Assembly (NCBI GenBank): GCA_003223325.1
Contig: QHYS01000015.1
Span: 25,091-89,090, forward strand
DNA length: 64,000 bases
Source: Acidobacteriota bacterium
Lineage (GTDB): Bacteria > Acidobacteriota > Terriglobia > Acidiferrales > UBA7541
Direction: 5' to 3'
Position numbers and translations under genes: made by a program. Below are positions 16,524-25,749 of the stretch, in pieces (position 1 is the first letter of the stretch; each line of letters opens with the position of its first letter). Below the pieces are notes generated by a model that worked only from the letters and a program-made list of their open reading frames with translations, made no database searches and had not been told where the DNA came from.

Positions 16524-17439
16524 CGCCGCGCCCCGCGAGCCGCAGCAGGCGGTCCGCGCCGCGGTCGAGCAGCGCCGCGGCCACCGAGCGCCCCAGCTCT
16601 CTACCATTTTCCAACGCCCCTGTGCGGCTCTCGCGGATGGATTCGCTTCCATCCGCGGAGAGCACGCAAGCATCGATGATTAGGCTTCCTGACGCCGCGC
16701 GACACCACACCCCCATGGGGACCTGGCAGCCGCCTTCGAGTCCCGCCAATACGGCGCGCTCCGCTTCCACCGCAACCCGCGATGGATCATGATTCAACTT
16801 TCGCACCGCTGCGGAGAGCTCGTTCTCCCGCTTGCGAGTTTCGATTCCGATGGCGCCCTGCCCTGCAGCGGGAAGACAGACCTCCGGCGGCACGATCTCG
16901 CTGATTCGCTCGGCTTTCCCGAGCCTTTCGAGGCCGGCCTTCGCGAGAACGATCGCATCGTAATCGCCTTGGGCCAGCTTTGCCAGTCGGGTGTCCACGT
17001 TGCCGCGCATATCCGCCATCTCGAGATCGCGGCGATAATGCCGCAGTTGCGCCTGCCGTCGCAGACTGCTGGTGCCAATGCGGGCTCCGGCCGGCAATTG
17101 ATCGAGTTTGAGTCCGCCACCCGAAATCAGCGCATCGCGCACGTCGTCTCTCTCGCAGATTGCCGCAATCTCCAGCCCCGTGGGAAGAGCGGTGGGCATG
17201 TCCTTCATACTGTGGACCGCCAGATCGATACGCCTGTCGAGCAGCGCGTCCTCCAACTCCTTGGTGAAAACGCCTTTGCCGCCGATCACGCGGAGAGAGC
17301 TCTGCCGATCGCGGTCTCCCGAGGTGCGAATGATTACCAACTCGGTGGCAATTCCGTAGCGCGCTAGCCCGGCCCGCACAAATTCCGCCTGCCAGCGAGC
17401 CAACGTACTGCCGCGGGTCCCAATCCGCAAAGACTTCAA
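16510..17439 (-). CDS. hemC: Hydroxymethylbilane synthase HemC
   Basis: Polymerises four porphobilinogens onto a dipyrromethane cofactor. 'LRIGTRGSTLARWQAE' opens the protein. 'SLRRQAQLRHYRRDLEMADMRGNVDTRL' supplies substrate-binding arginines, and the cofactor cysteine sits in 'LEGGCQVPMGVW'. 309 residues, normal. It overlaps hemA by four bases and hemD by 14. Confidence 0.97.
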   Translation of the reverse strand: MKSLRIGTRGSTLARWQAEFVRAGLARYGIATELVIIRTSGDRDRQSSLRVIGGKGVFTKELEDALLDRRIDLAVHSMKDMPTALPTGLEIAAICERDDVRDALISGGGLKLDQLPAGARIGTSSLRRQAQLRHYRRDLEMADMRGNVDTRLAKLAQGDYDAIVLAKAGLERLGKAERISEIVPPEVCLPAAGQGAIGIETRKRENELSAAVRKLNHDPSRVAVEAERAVLAGLEGGCQVPMGVWCRAASGSLIIDACVLSADGSESIRESRTGALENGRELGRSVAAALLDRGADRLLRLAGRGVEHS

Positions 17440-18722
17440 GACTTGTCCTGATCCAGGCGGAAAAGATCCCGGAGCGCTTCGAGGTTTCGGACTCTGCGGC
17501 GCACATCTGGAACGGTCTTCAGTTTTTCGGCGGGTTCGAGCAAGACGCGGTCGAGCAATTCGTCCATCAGGGCCGCGATGCGCCGCTTGTCGTCCGGCGA
17601 GAGGTGCAGCATGCCGCTCAGTTTCTCCCGCAGAAAGTCCTCGCGCTCCGCTCCGAGGCGCGAGCGCAATTCCCGCAAGACCGCGCTAGCCTCGACGCCC
17701 GCCTGCCACGACTCAAACTTGGTCACGTGCTCCTCGACCAGCAGTTCCACTTTGGGAACCTCGGCTTCCCTGGCGCGTTTATTTTGTTCCACGATCTCCT
17801 TCAGGTCGTCGACGCCGTAGAGATAAACGTTATAAAGTTCGGCGGCGCCCGCCGATACGTTGCGAGGAACTCCCAGATCGATGAACAGCAGCGAGCGGTT
17901 AGAACGCGCCGCCATGGCCCGCTCTACGGCCACGCGCGAGACGACAGGTTCGGAACTGGTCACCGAGCAGATCACCGTGTCCGGCCAGACCAGCGCCGAG
18001 TCCAATGCCTCCCAATCAACGACTTCCGCCCCGAAGCGCTCCGCGAGTTCCGCGGCGCGCTGGAGCGAACGATTAGCCACTCCCAGGCGCGAGATTCCAC
18101 GGTCGCGGAGATGCGCGACCACCTGTTCTCCTGTCGATCCGGCACCCAAAATGAGCGCAGAGTGCGATCGCAGGCTGCCGAAAATCCGCTCCGCCAGCTT
18201 GACGCCGGCAAAAGCCACGGACATGGGCCGTGCACTGATTTGCGTTTCCGCCCGAACGCGCTTGCCCACCTCCAACGCGCTCTGGAACATGCGGTTGAGC
18301 ACCGGCCCTGTGCCGCCGTGGTCCACTGCGATGCGATACGCCTCGCGGATCTGACCGAGAATCTCGGCTTCGCCCAACATCATGGAATCCAACCCTGCCG
18401 CAACCCGGAATAGATGTCGCACCGCCTCTCGATCGTGGCGCCGATACAAACTGCCGTTAAGGACCGCAGGCTCAATCCTGTGGAACGTGGCCAAGAAGAG
18501 CTCCATCGCGCCGGCGCTGTCTTTCGCCGAAGACGCCGATTCCGGCGGCACGCCGTAGAGTTCGCTGCGATTGCAGGTAGAGAGCACTACGGTCTCGGAG
18601 AGAACGCCCCGCGAACGCAGTTGTTCAGATGCCAGCCGCGCTGCTTCTTGCGTAAAGGAAACGCGCTCGCGCAACTCCACCGGAGCCGTGCGATGATTCA
18701 AGCCTATGAGGACGATCGCCAC
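17436..18722 (-). CDS. hemA: Glutamyl-tRNA reductase HemA
   Basis: NADPH-dependent reduction of glutamyl-tRNA to glutamate-1-semialdehyde, the entry to the C5 route. 'IGLNHRTAPVELRERVSF' is followed by the catalytic cysteine in 'VLSTCNRSELYG', the NADPH-binding 'ILGAGSTGEQVVAHL' near residue 185, and a C-terminal helical dimerisation domain. 428 residues. First enzyme gene of the minus-strand cluster, 47 bases after the CcsA-like gene. Confidence 0.97.
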   Translation of the reverse strand: MAIVLIGLNHRTAPVELRERVSFTQEAARLASEQLRSRGVLSETVVLSTCNRSELYGVPPESASSAKDSAGAMELFLATFHRIEPAVLNGSLYRRHDREAVRHLFRVAAGLDSMMLGEAEILGQIREAYRIAVDHGGTGPVLNRMFQSALEVGKRVRAETQISARPMSVAFAGVKLAERIFGSLRSHSALILGAGSTGEQVVAHLRDRGISRLGVANRSLQRAAELAERFGAEVVDWEALDSALVWPDTVICSVTSSEPVVSRVAVERAMAARSNRSLLFIDLGVPRNVSAGAAELYNVYLYGVDDLKEIVEQNKRAREAEVPKVELLVEEHVTKFESWQAGVEASAVLRELRSRLGAEREDFLREKLSGMLHLSPDDKRRIAALMDELLDRVLLEPAEKLKTVPDVRRRVRNLEALRDLFRLDQDKS

Positions 18723-18769
18723 CGGTTAATTTCCCCGTCGCCCGAAAAGAATCAGGTTCCGCACACGCC

Positions 18770-19582
18770 TCAGAAGAACCGATGAAAGTTCGACAGATAG
18801 AGATTGACGACGCTATAGCTGAACAGCACCAGAACAAAGTTGAATACGCAAAGCGCGGAGGCTCGGGCGCCTCGCCAGGACCCGGTTCGGCCCAGCCATA
18901 GATAGCCGGCATACACCGCCAGAATCATGATCGTTATGATCTCTTTGGGGTCTCCGTTCCAATAGCGGCCCCAGATTCGATTGACCCACAGCACTCCAAA
19001 GCTGATCCCCACCAGCAGCGATACCAGCCCGACAATTACGCTGCTGCGGCTCATTCGTTCCAGTGACTCCAGCGCGGGAAAACGCCAGACGATGCTTCCT
19101 AGGTGCCGGCTTCGCAACAGACTGTTTTGCACCAAATAAATTGCGCTGAGCACGAAGGATAAAGCGAAGGCCGCATATCCCAGCACATTCAGCGTGATAT
19201 GCAAGGCTAGAAGAGGCCCTTGCGCGGGCGGGGGCGCCGGCACCGCCACTTGGGTGCCTTGCGCCAGACAAAATACGGCGAGGACGAACGGCAGGATAAA
19301 AACGCCTACCGAGCGATCTCTATGGAACAGTTCCAAACCCAGATAAGTCGCGGCCAGTAGCCATGCAAATAGAGAGAGCGAGCCGTAAAGGTCGTCGTAA
19401 GGGACCGTGTGGGCCCAACGGGAGCGTTCCAGTAGCGCCAGATAGTGGCACACCAAGCCGGAGATCAGCAGTAGCGTGCCCAGCCGGCCGAACAGGCGGC
19501 GCGCCGTCGCGAGAAACGCGACATAGCCGCCAAGACTCGCGGCGTACGAAATGATGGTGAGCAGAACCAGATGATTCCTCAT
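18770..19582 (-). CDS. CcsA/HemX-type cytochrome c assembly membrane protein
   Basis: A 270-residue polytopic membrane protein with about eight hydrophobic helices. The family signature is 'NRIWGRYWNGDPKEIITIMI', matching the tryptophan-rich WG.YW..DPKE motif of CcsA/ResC-type heme handling proteins. A conserved histidine lies in 'LALHITLNVLGYA'. A CcsA/HemX gene directly ahead of hemA is a recurrent arrangement. It may move heme for cytochrome c maturation or act like HemX on HemA levels; the sequence cannot decide. A TATAAT sits just upstream. Confidence 0.85.
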   Translation of the reverse strand: MRNHLVLLTIISYAASLGGYVAFLATARRLFGRLGTLLLISGLVCHYLALLERSRWAHTVPYDDLYGSLSLFAWLLAATYLGLELFHRDRSVGVFILPFVLAVFCLAQGTQVAVPAPPPAQGPLLALHITLNVLGYAAFALSFVLSAIYLVQNSLLRSRHLGSIVWRFPALESLERMSRSSVIVGLVSLLVGISFGVLWVNRIWGRYWNGDPKEIITIMILAVYAGYLWLGRTGSWRGARASALCVFNFVLVLFSYSVVNLYLSNFHRFF

Positions 19583-19603
19583 CGGGGGAAGGCTAACCAG
19601 CTC

Positions 19604-19632
19604 ATTATACAGCCGATTCCTGCAGTACGAAA
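19604..19632 (-). promoter_or_regulatory. Candidate promoter for ccsA-hemACDBL
   Basis: Reading the minus strand, a perfect -10 TATAAT occupies 19609-19604 and a weak T-rich -35 (TTTCGT, 19632-19627) lies 17 bases upstream. The transcript would start about 15 bases before the ccsA ATG. The 261-base region between ccsA and hemE is divergent; no clear promoter for hemE was found. Confidence 0.5.
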
Positions 19633-19843
19633 AAGCTCGATTAGGCCAGATGCCTGACCAGTATGAGCTTAGTTAATGGGATGGTTCGCCGCCATACATT
19701 CCGATCACCCCCTTAGGACTATCACCAAATCATAGAGAACGCCGGGTTGTCGGAATCCCACCTGTCGGCTGCTTGGTCTCATGCGGCTGGTGCCCGAATT
19801 TGTTATCATGCCAGGGAAAACGCAAATCCAAGCTTAAGCTACA

Positions 19844-20995
19844 ATGAGGGCCAATAAGTTTAGCCGTATGGACGCGAAACCCGCAGAGCTTGTCGCCGCG
19901 AACCTCAGCCGCACCGCGCTCTTGCTGCGCGCCTGCCGCCGGGAGCCAGTCCCCCGCGTACCGGTCTGGATGATGCGCCAAGCCGGGCGCTATCTGCCCG
20001 AGTACCGGGCGCTGCGCGAGAGGTATAGCTTCCTGGAAGTGGCCAAAACGCCGGAACTTGCCGCCGAGGTTTCCCTGCAGCCCTACCGCCGGCTAGGCGT
20101 CGACGCCGTGATCGTCTTTTCGGACATTCTGATTCCCGCCGAAGCAATGGGCGCGGCAATCGAATTGGGGGACGCGGGGCCTGTAATCGCCTCGCCGGTT
20201 CGTAGTGCCACGCAAGTGGAAGCCCTCGCCGCCTTCGATCCCGAGCGCGAGACGCGTTTCGTCAGCGATGCCATCCGCTTGCTCTGCCGATCTCTAGGCA
20301 CAGACGTCCCCGTCCTGGGATTCGCCGCCGCCCCCTGGACGCTCGCCTGTTATCTCGTGCAAGGCGGTTCTCGAGAAGGCTTCCCGGCCGCAAAGGCGAT
20401 GCTATGGGGTGAGCCTCGAACCCTCCGCAAGCTACTGGAAAAAATTGCTCGCGCGACCGCCAGCTACCTCAAGGCGCAAATCGCTGCAGGTGCGGCTGCC
20501 GTGCAACTCTTTGACACTTGGGCCGGCGAACTGGATGCCCCCGCATACCGCGATTTTGAGCTTCCGGCCACGCAACTCTTGATCGAAGCGCTGGCGCCGT
20601 GCGATACGCCCGTGATTCTTTTTTCGAAAGCATCGAATCATTTGCTCACTTCCCTTCTGCGGACCGGAGCGAACGTGCTCGGTGTGGACTGGCGAATGGA
20701 CTTGGCGCACCTTCGCGAGAAATTTGGCGAGCGAATAGCGCTCCAGGGCAATGTCGATCCGACTGTACTTCTGGCCTCGCCCGAAGCGATTTCGGGCTCG
20801 GTCAACGAGGCTGTCCGGCAGACCCGCGGCCGGGGTCACATCCTAAATTTGGGCCACGGAATTCTGCCCGAGACCCCCGTGGAGAATGCTCTGGCTTTTA
20901 TCCGGGCCGGGCAATCGGCGCCCGTCGAAAATGCCTCTCCCGAATCTCGTGCCCGGGCGATTACAGATGTTTCCAACCCGGCGTCGTTGGTATGA
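19844..20995 (+). CDS. hemE: Uroporphyrinogen decarboxylase HemE
   Basis: Removes four carboxyls from uroporphyrinogen III to give coproporphyrinogen III. 'RVPVWMMRQAGRYLPEYRALRE' holds the family arginines and 'VFSDILIPAEAMG' the catalytic aspartate. 'LFDTWAGELDAPAYRDF' and 'NLGHGILPETPVEN' follow. 383 residues from ATG 19844; ATG 19868 is an alternative giving 375. It overlaps hemN by four bases (ATGA). Confidence 0.96.
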   Translation: MRANKFSRMDAKPAELVAANLSRTALLLRACRREPVPRVPVWMMRQAGRYLPEYRALRERYSFLEVAKTPELAAEVSLQPYRRLGVDAVIVFSDILIPAEAMGAAIELGDAGPVIASPVRSATQVEALAAFDPERETRFVSDAIRLLCRSLGTDVPVLGFAAAPWTLACYLVQGGSREGFPAAKAMLWGEPRTLRKLLEKIARATASYLKAQIAAGAAAVQLFDTWAGELDAPAYRDFELPATQLLIEALAPCDTPVILFSKASNHLLTSLLRTGANVLGVDWRMDLAHLREKFGERIALQGNVDPTVLLASPEAISGSVNEAVRQTRGRGHILNLGHGILPETPVENALAFIRAGQSAPVENASPESRARAITDVSNPASLV

Positions 20996-22413
20996 GCGAT
21001 TTGCAAAATTCCGAGCTCAACCTTGAACTCGAACGCGAGCAATTTCGCATTTCGTCGGAATTTCTCGCACTCTATAATCGGCCCGGGCCGCGCTATACCA
21101 GCTATCCGACTGCGCCGGTCTGGCGCGACGATTTCCGCCTCGACGAACTCGGCCGCGCTTACGAACAAGCCGAAGCGGCAGGCACGCCAGTTTCGATTTA
21201 CATGCATTTGCCGTTTTGTGAGAGCCTTTGCTTGTTTTGCGCCTGCAACGTGGTCATCACCAAAGACCATAGCGTCTCTCCCCCTTATCTCGCCACTCTA
21301 AAACGGGAGATTGAGCACGTCAGCGAGCAAGTTTCCCATTCTCGCCCGGTTGTACAATTCCATTGGGGCGGCGGAACGCCCACTTACTTGACGCCCGCGC
21401 AGATGGAAGATTTGTTCGGTTTCACTGCGGAGAGATTCTCGTTTGCTCCCGATGCGGAAATCGGGATCGAAGTCGATCCGCGAGTCACCAGTGCGGATCA
21501 TCTCGAGACGCTCAGCCGCCTCGGCTTTAATCGCCTGAGCATGGGCATCCAGGACTTTGATCCCGAAGTGCAACGAGCCGTAAGGCGCGTGCAGCCCCTC
21601 GAGATGACCTCGGAGTTGATGGCCCGCGCGCGCGCGCTTGGTTTCGAGAGCATCAATGTCGACCTGATTTACGGCTTGCCTTACCAGACCGCCGATCGCT
21701 TCGCGCGCACCGTGGATGAAGTGCTGGCCCTTGGGGCGGATCGCATCGCTGTATTCAGCTATGCCCACGTTCCTTGGATTCGCAAACAGCAAGGTTCGCT
21801 GGCCGCCTCCCTACCAGAAGGAATGGAAAAATTCCGCATCTTCTGCGCGGCTATGGACAAGTTCTTGCGCGCGGGCTATCAGTATATCGGCATGGACCAC
21901 TTCGCCAAGCCCAGCGACGAACTTGCCATCGCTCAGCGCCAGCGCAGCCTGCATCGCAATTTTCAAGGCTACACGACGAAAGCCGGTGCAGACCTTTACG
22001 GAATGGGCGTCAGCGCCATCAGTGCCATCGGATCGACTTACGCCCAAAATTATCGCGAGCTGCCTCGCTATACGGAAGCCGTCGTACAGCGCGGTATCGC
22101 CACCATGCGCGGCTATCGCCTCAGCGAAGACGACCGGCTGCGTCGCGCCCTGATCACGCGCCTGCTATGCCACGCCGTCATATGCAAGGGTGAAATCGGC
22201 CGCGAATTTGGTATCGACTTCGATGATTATTTCGCGCCGGAACTCGCACGGCTGTACCCATTTGTACAAGACCGCCTCATCGAATTGGGCGACGACGAAA
22301 TCCGCCTGACGCTTTTGGGCCGCATCTTCATTCGCAATCTGGCTATGATTTTTGACCCCTACCTCGAGAAGCAGCGCCTCGCCGAGCAACCTCTCTTCTC
22401 GAAGACGCTTTAG
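20992..22413 (+). CDS. hemN: Oxygen-independent coproporphyrinogen III dehydrogenase HemN
   Basis: Radical SAM enzyme that oxidatively decarboxylates two propionates of coproporphyrinogen III. 'YNRPGPRYTSYPTA' at the start is typical of true HemN. The cluster cysteines are in 'HLPFCESLCLFCACNVVI' (C-x3-C-x2-C-x-C). 'WGGGTPTYLTPAQM' and 'NVDLIYGLPYQT' follow. The ORF track starts at 20599 inside hemE; ATG 20992 overlaps the hemE stop and gives 473 residues. The N-terminal motif separates it from HemW. Confidence 0.95.
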   Translation: MSDLQNSELNLELEREQFRISSEFLALYNRPGPRYTSYPTAPVWRDDFRLDELGRAYEQAEAAGTPVSIYMHLPFCESLCLFCACNVVITKDHSVSPPYLATLKREIEHVSEQVSHSRPVVQFHWGGGTPTYLTPAQMEDLFGFTAERFSFAPDAEIGIEVDPRVTSADHLETLSRLGFNRLSMGIQDFDPEVQRAVRRVQPLEMTSELMARARALGFESINVDLIYGLPYQTADRFARTVDEVLALGADRIAVFSYAHVPWIRKQQGSLAASLPEGMEKFRIFCAAMDKFLRAGYQYIGMDHFAKPSDELAIAQRQRSLHRNFQGYTTKAGADLYGMGVSAISAIGSTYAQNYRELPRYTEAVVQRGIATMRGYRLSEDDRLRRALITRLLCHAVICKGEIGREFGIDFDDYFAPELARLYPFVQDRLIELGDDEIRLTLLGRIFIRNLAMIFDPYLEKQRLAEQPLFSKTL

Positions 22414-22430
22414 CGTCCTTCGCTTCTCTT

Positions 22431-23816
22431 GTGGCCACCGCTTCTACGATCCTGGTCATCGGAGGCGGCATTTCCGGGCTGGCCTGCGCCTGGCGCTTGC
22501 GGCAACTGGGTCTGCCTGTGCTCCTGCTAGAGCGAAGCCGCTGCCTTGGAGGCATCATCGATACCGTGGAGCAAGATGGATTCCGATTCGACATTGGCCC
22601 GCAGAGCTTTACAAATACGCAAGCGTTGTCCGAGTTGATCGGTGAGATCGGTTTGAACAGCGAACTCCTGCTGGCCGACCCTCGCGCCCCGCGATACATC
22701 TTGAAACGCGGCCGTCTCCTCCCAGCGCCTTTGAGCCCGCCCCGACTCTTACTCACCCCACTGCTCAGCGGCCGAACTAAGCTGCGCATCCTCTGCGAGC
22801 CATTTCGACGCAGCCGGCCTCCTGATGCAGACGAGTCCGTCGCCACATTCGTCAGGCGAAAATTCGGCGCGGACCTGCTGGCGAATCTCGTGGTTCCTTT
22901 TGTTTCCGGAATCTGGGCGGGCGATCCTGAAAAGCTGAGCGTGGCCAGCGCCTTTCCCAGCGTGCGCCGGCTCGAGGAACGCTATGGCAGCGTCATCCGG
23001 GGAGCCATGACGCAGCGACGCGAAAAAGGCGGCAACAGGCCCTCACTGTGCAATTTTCGCGCCGGTCTGAAAACTCTGGCCGCCGCATTGGCAACGAAGC
23101 TGGGCGATTCAGCCCTTACGGAAGCCGAAATCACGGCGATTTACCGTGTGCCTGCGGTGAGCCCTCGATTCGGAGTGACCTACAGACTCCACGGCACGAC
23201 CCAATCACTGAGCGTCGCTGCCGTCGTCGTGGCCACTCCTACCGACGAAACCGCGCGGCTGCTGAACGCCATTGACCCGGGATTCGGAGCCTTATTGGCG
23301 CGAATCGAATATGCCGGTTTGGCGCAAGTCTCGGCGGGCTATGGTCTGGAGCAAATCAACCTCCGCAACGCCGAAAAGGGACTCGAGGGTTTCGGCTTTC
23401 TTGTTCCCCGCAGCGAGGGCTTGCGGCTGCTGGGAACGGTCTGGAATTCGTCGCTATTCCCCGGCCGCGCTCCCCAGAGAATGGCCAGTTTCACGAGCTT
23501 TTTGGGGGGTATGACTGATCCCGAGATAGCTTCCTACAGCCCGGAGCAGATCAGTGCTATAGCGTCCTCTGAGCTCTCCTCCGTGCTGGGCATAACAGGC
23601 GCCCCTGTCACGCAGCACCTCTGGCGCTGGCAACGGGCCTTGCCGCAATACAACATCGGCCATCAAGCCATAGTATCCGCTCTCCGAGATCTCTCTGCGC
23701 GTACGCCTGGCATCTTCCTCGCCGGCAATTATCTCGCAGGTCCTTCGATAGGCTCATGCGTCGAGCATGCCAACGAAATTGCCCGCAATGTCGCGCGTTC
23801 CTGTTCCGCCGCCTGA
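22431..23816 (+). CDS. hemY: Protoporphyrinogen oxidase HemY/HemG-type
   Basis: FAD enzyme oxidising protoporphyrinogen IX (or coproporphyrinogen III in the coproporphyrin-dependent route). 'ILVIGGGISGLACAWRLRQLG' is the dinucleotide-binding motif, followed by 'DIGPQSFT'. The C-terminal FAD motif is 'GIFLAGNYLAGPSIGSCVEHANEIA'. 461 residues, GTG start 17 bases after hemN. HemN beside HemY gives both an anaerobic and an oxygen-linked late step. No ferrochelatase is present in the window. Confidence 0.92.
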   Translation: MATASTILVIGGGISGLACAWRLRQLGLPVLLLERSRCLGGIIDTVEQDGFRFDIGPQSFTNTQALSELIGEIGLNSELLLADPRAPRYILKRGRLLPAPLSPPRLLLTPLLSGRTKLRILCEPFRRSRPPDADESVATFVRRKFGADLLANLVVPFVSGIWAGDPEKLSVASAFPSVRRLEERYGSVIRGAMTQRREKGGNRPSLCNFRAGLKTLAAALATKLGDSALTEAEITAIYRVPAVSPRFGVTYRLHGTTQSLSVAAVVVATPTDETARLLNAIDPGFGALLARIEYAGLAQVSAGYGLEQINLRNAEKGLEGFGFLVPRSEGLRLLGTVWNSSLFPGRAPQRMASFTSFLGGMTDPEIASYSPEQISAIASSELSSVLGITGAPVTQHLWRWQRALPQYNIGHQAIVSALRDLSARTPGIFLAGNYLAGPSIGSCVEHANEIARNVARSCSAA

Positions 23817-23969
23817 ACCCATCAGTGTCATTCCGAAGACTCCGGCCAAGCGCATGGTTTGCGTCTTGCGTGTCGTAGTTAGACGGACGACGAGGAATCT
23901 GCTGTTCCCCTTCGTTCTCGCGAAAGCACATCGCTCACCTCGTGGGATGACCGGCTGATGCTCGCCCGC

Positions 23970-24479
23970 TTAAACACTATTCGCACGGTGGGCCAGACGA
24001 TACTTTCGCCGTCCCAGAGCTTCGCGAAAGCGCCGGCGATCTTCCGCCGTCTCGCAGATCAACGCAGGCACCGGCTTTGGCAGGTGGTTCTCGTCCAGGG
24101 CCACGAACGTCACGTAGGCGCTGGTGGTGTGCTTCTTCTCCCCGGTCAAAATGTCTTCGGAAAACACTTTCACGCCGATCTCCATCGATGTATGAAATGC
24201 GCGATTCAGGCTCGCCTTCAACGTGATTATCTCGCCGATACGAATCGGATTACGAAAATCGATGTGATCGACCGAGGCCGTTACGGCCATCGAGCGACAG
24301 TGCCGATGCGCCGTTATTGCCGCCGCTATATCCACCAGGTGCATGACGCGGCCGCCCAGGATATTGCCGAAGACGTTGGCATCTTGCGGGAGCACGACCT
24401 CCGTCATTTCCGTCCGCGAGGCACTCACGGGCTTCCCCATCAACTCCCGCGAAATCTTCGTGCCTTTTCTCTTCGGCAC
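23970..24479 (-). CDS. Acyl-CoA thioesterase, hotdog fold
   Basis: Hydrolyses acyl-CoA to free acid and CoA. The 169 residues match the YciA/BACH-type hotdog: 'VLPQDANVFGNILGGRVMHLVDIAAAITAHRH' with the catalytic Asp/Asn region, 'VDHIDFRNPIRIGEII' and 'TSAYVTFVALDENH'. The N-terminal 'PKRKGTKIS' is a basic leader, not a signal peptide. It is convergent with hemY, with a 153-base gap containing degenerate 'GTCATTCCGAAG'-type repeat text. Confidence 0.9.
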   Translation of the reverse strand: MPKRKGTKISRELMGKPVSASRTEMTEVVLPQDANVFGNILGGRVMHLVDIAAAITAHRHCRSMAVTASVDHIDFRNPIRIGEIITLKASLNRAFHTSMEIGVKVFSEDILTGEKKHTTSAYVTFVALDENHLPKPVPALICETAEDRRRFREALGRRKYRLAHRANSV

Positions 24480-24622
24480 CGCACTCCTCCATGCCTTCCC
24501 GATCTATTTCGTCCCGCGCAATTGGTTAACCAGGTCCTGATTTGTCGCTTTGAGCCCGATTTTGTGACTCCCACAACGACCGGTTATAATACGCGTTTGC
24601 GAGCGTTAGCCCAACTCACGCC

Positions 24623-24955
24623 ATGACGCAACCCATAAAGCAATCTCGCCGTGTACTGCTCGAGGAATTTCTGGCCGCCCACCCTCAAGACGCCTTCGCG
24701 CGCTACGGATTGGCCATGGAATGCGCGAACCAGGGCGATGCTGCTGCGGCCATCGAGAACTTTGAGAAGCTGCTTGCTGAAAACCCCAATTACGTTGCCG
24801 GTTATTTCCAATACGGCCAGCTCTTGGCTCGCCTCTCACGAACGGCAGACGCCAAGCGCACCCTCAGCGAGGGTATCCAAGCGGCTCGCAGAAGCGGCGA
24901 CCAGCACGCCGGCTCAGAGATGGAAGCGGCCCTGGCGCAGTTGCCGGGTTCGTAA
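24623..24955 (+). CDS. Small TPR protein
   Basis: 110 residues forming roughly two and a half tetratricopeptide repeats: 'DAFARYGLAMECANQGDAAAAIENFEKLLAENPNYVAGYFQYGQLLARLSRTADAKRTL' shows the W/L-G-Y-A-F-A-P spacing. No signal peptide. Likely a protein-protein adaptor. It precedes the LON-domain gene by 66 bases in the same direction; a functional link is not shown. Confidence 0.8.
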   Translation: MTQPIKQSRRVLLEEFLAAHPQDAFARYGLAMECANQGDAAAAIENFEKLLAENPNYVAGYFQYGQLLARLSRTADAKRTLSEGIQAARRSGDQHAGSEMEAALAQLPGS

Positions 24956-25021
24956 GGCCCTCTAATTCTGCGTTCACGCCGCACCGCACCGGCCCAGAGT
25001 GTTACAATTTCTGTGTCTGTA

Positions 25022-25645
25022 ATGACCACGCGGCACATTCCGCTTTTCCCTCTCAACGTTGTCCTCTTGCCTGGGATGACTTTGCCGCTACACATTTTTG
25101 AACCGCGATACAAGGCGATGATGAAGACCGTAATCGAGGACGAGGTCCCATTTGGCGTGGTTCTCTCCCGCGAAAACGGAATCGCCACGGTCGGCTGCAC
25201 AGCCCTGGTCCGCCGCGTCGCTCGCACTTACCCCGACGGGCGAATGGACGTCATCACGGTCGGCCAATCGGCCTACCGCATCCGCGCGGTTCATAAGGAT
25301 AAAGAATATCTGGAAGCTACTGTGGATTTGATGACGGATGATTTCCAGCCCGGGGCCGCGGCCCCAACGGCGGAACTCCTCACCTTGTTCACCGATTGTC
25401 ATCTCTTGCTCCATGGCAGTCCTCCCGCGGATATGGATATCGATCAGAGTGATGGGCTGCTCGCTTATCGGATTGCCAGCGAGCTCCCGCTCGAACTCGA
25501 AACGCTGCAGGAGCTGCTGGAAATTCGCGCCGAAGCGGAACGCCGCATAAGGTTAATCAGCCGCCTGAACCAGTTGTTGCCACAACTTGTCCAGATCGAG
25601 CAGATGAGATCCAAGTCCATGGCGAATACCCACGGGCCAAATTGA
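25022..25645 (+). CDS. LON substrate-binding domain protein
   Basis: 207 residues matching the N-terminal substrate-recognition domain of Lon, without protease or ATPase parts: 'IPLFPLNVVLLPGMTLPLHIFEPRYKAMM' is the diagnostic opening, followed by 'FGVVL' and 'GCTALVRRVARTYPDGRMDVITVG'. Stand-alone proteins of this type are widespread and uncharacterised, probably binding unfolded peptides. I use ATG 25022; the GTG at 25013 is an alternative. Confidence 0.88.
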   Translation: MTTRHIPLFPLNVVLLPGMTLPLHIFEPRYKAMMKTVIEDEVPFGVVLSRENGIATVGCTALVRRVARTYPDGRMDVITVGQSAYRIRAVHKDKEYLEATVDLMTDDFQPGAAAPTAELLTLFTDCHLLLHGSPPADMDIDQSDGLLAYRIASELPLELETLQELLEIRAEAERRIRLISRLNQLLPQLVQIEQMRSKSMANTHGPN

Positions 25646-25749
25646 AGCATGGCGAAGCGCCGCCAAGCTGAAAACGACCAGAAAAGCATCACCCAGCACG
25701 ATAAACCGGTGCACAGCGCGCCGGAGTATCCAGGTAAGAAGGGGACCCT

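Noticed and set aside
16787-17506. 239-aa minus ORF overlapping hemC and hemA
   Set aside because: Wrong-frame shadow of hemC; no hem motif.
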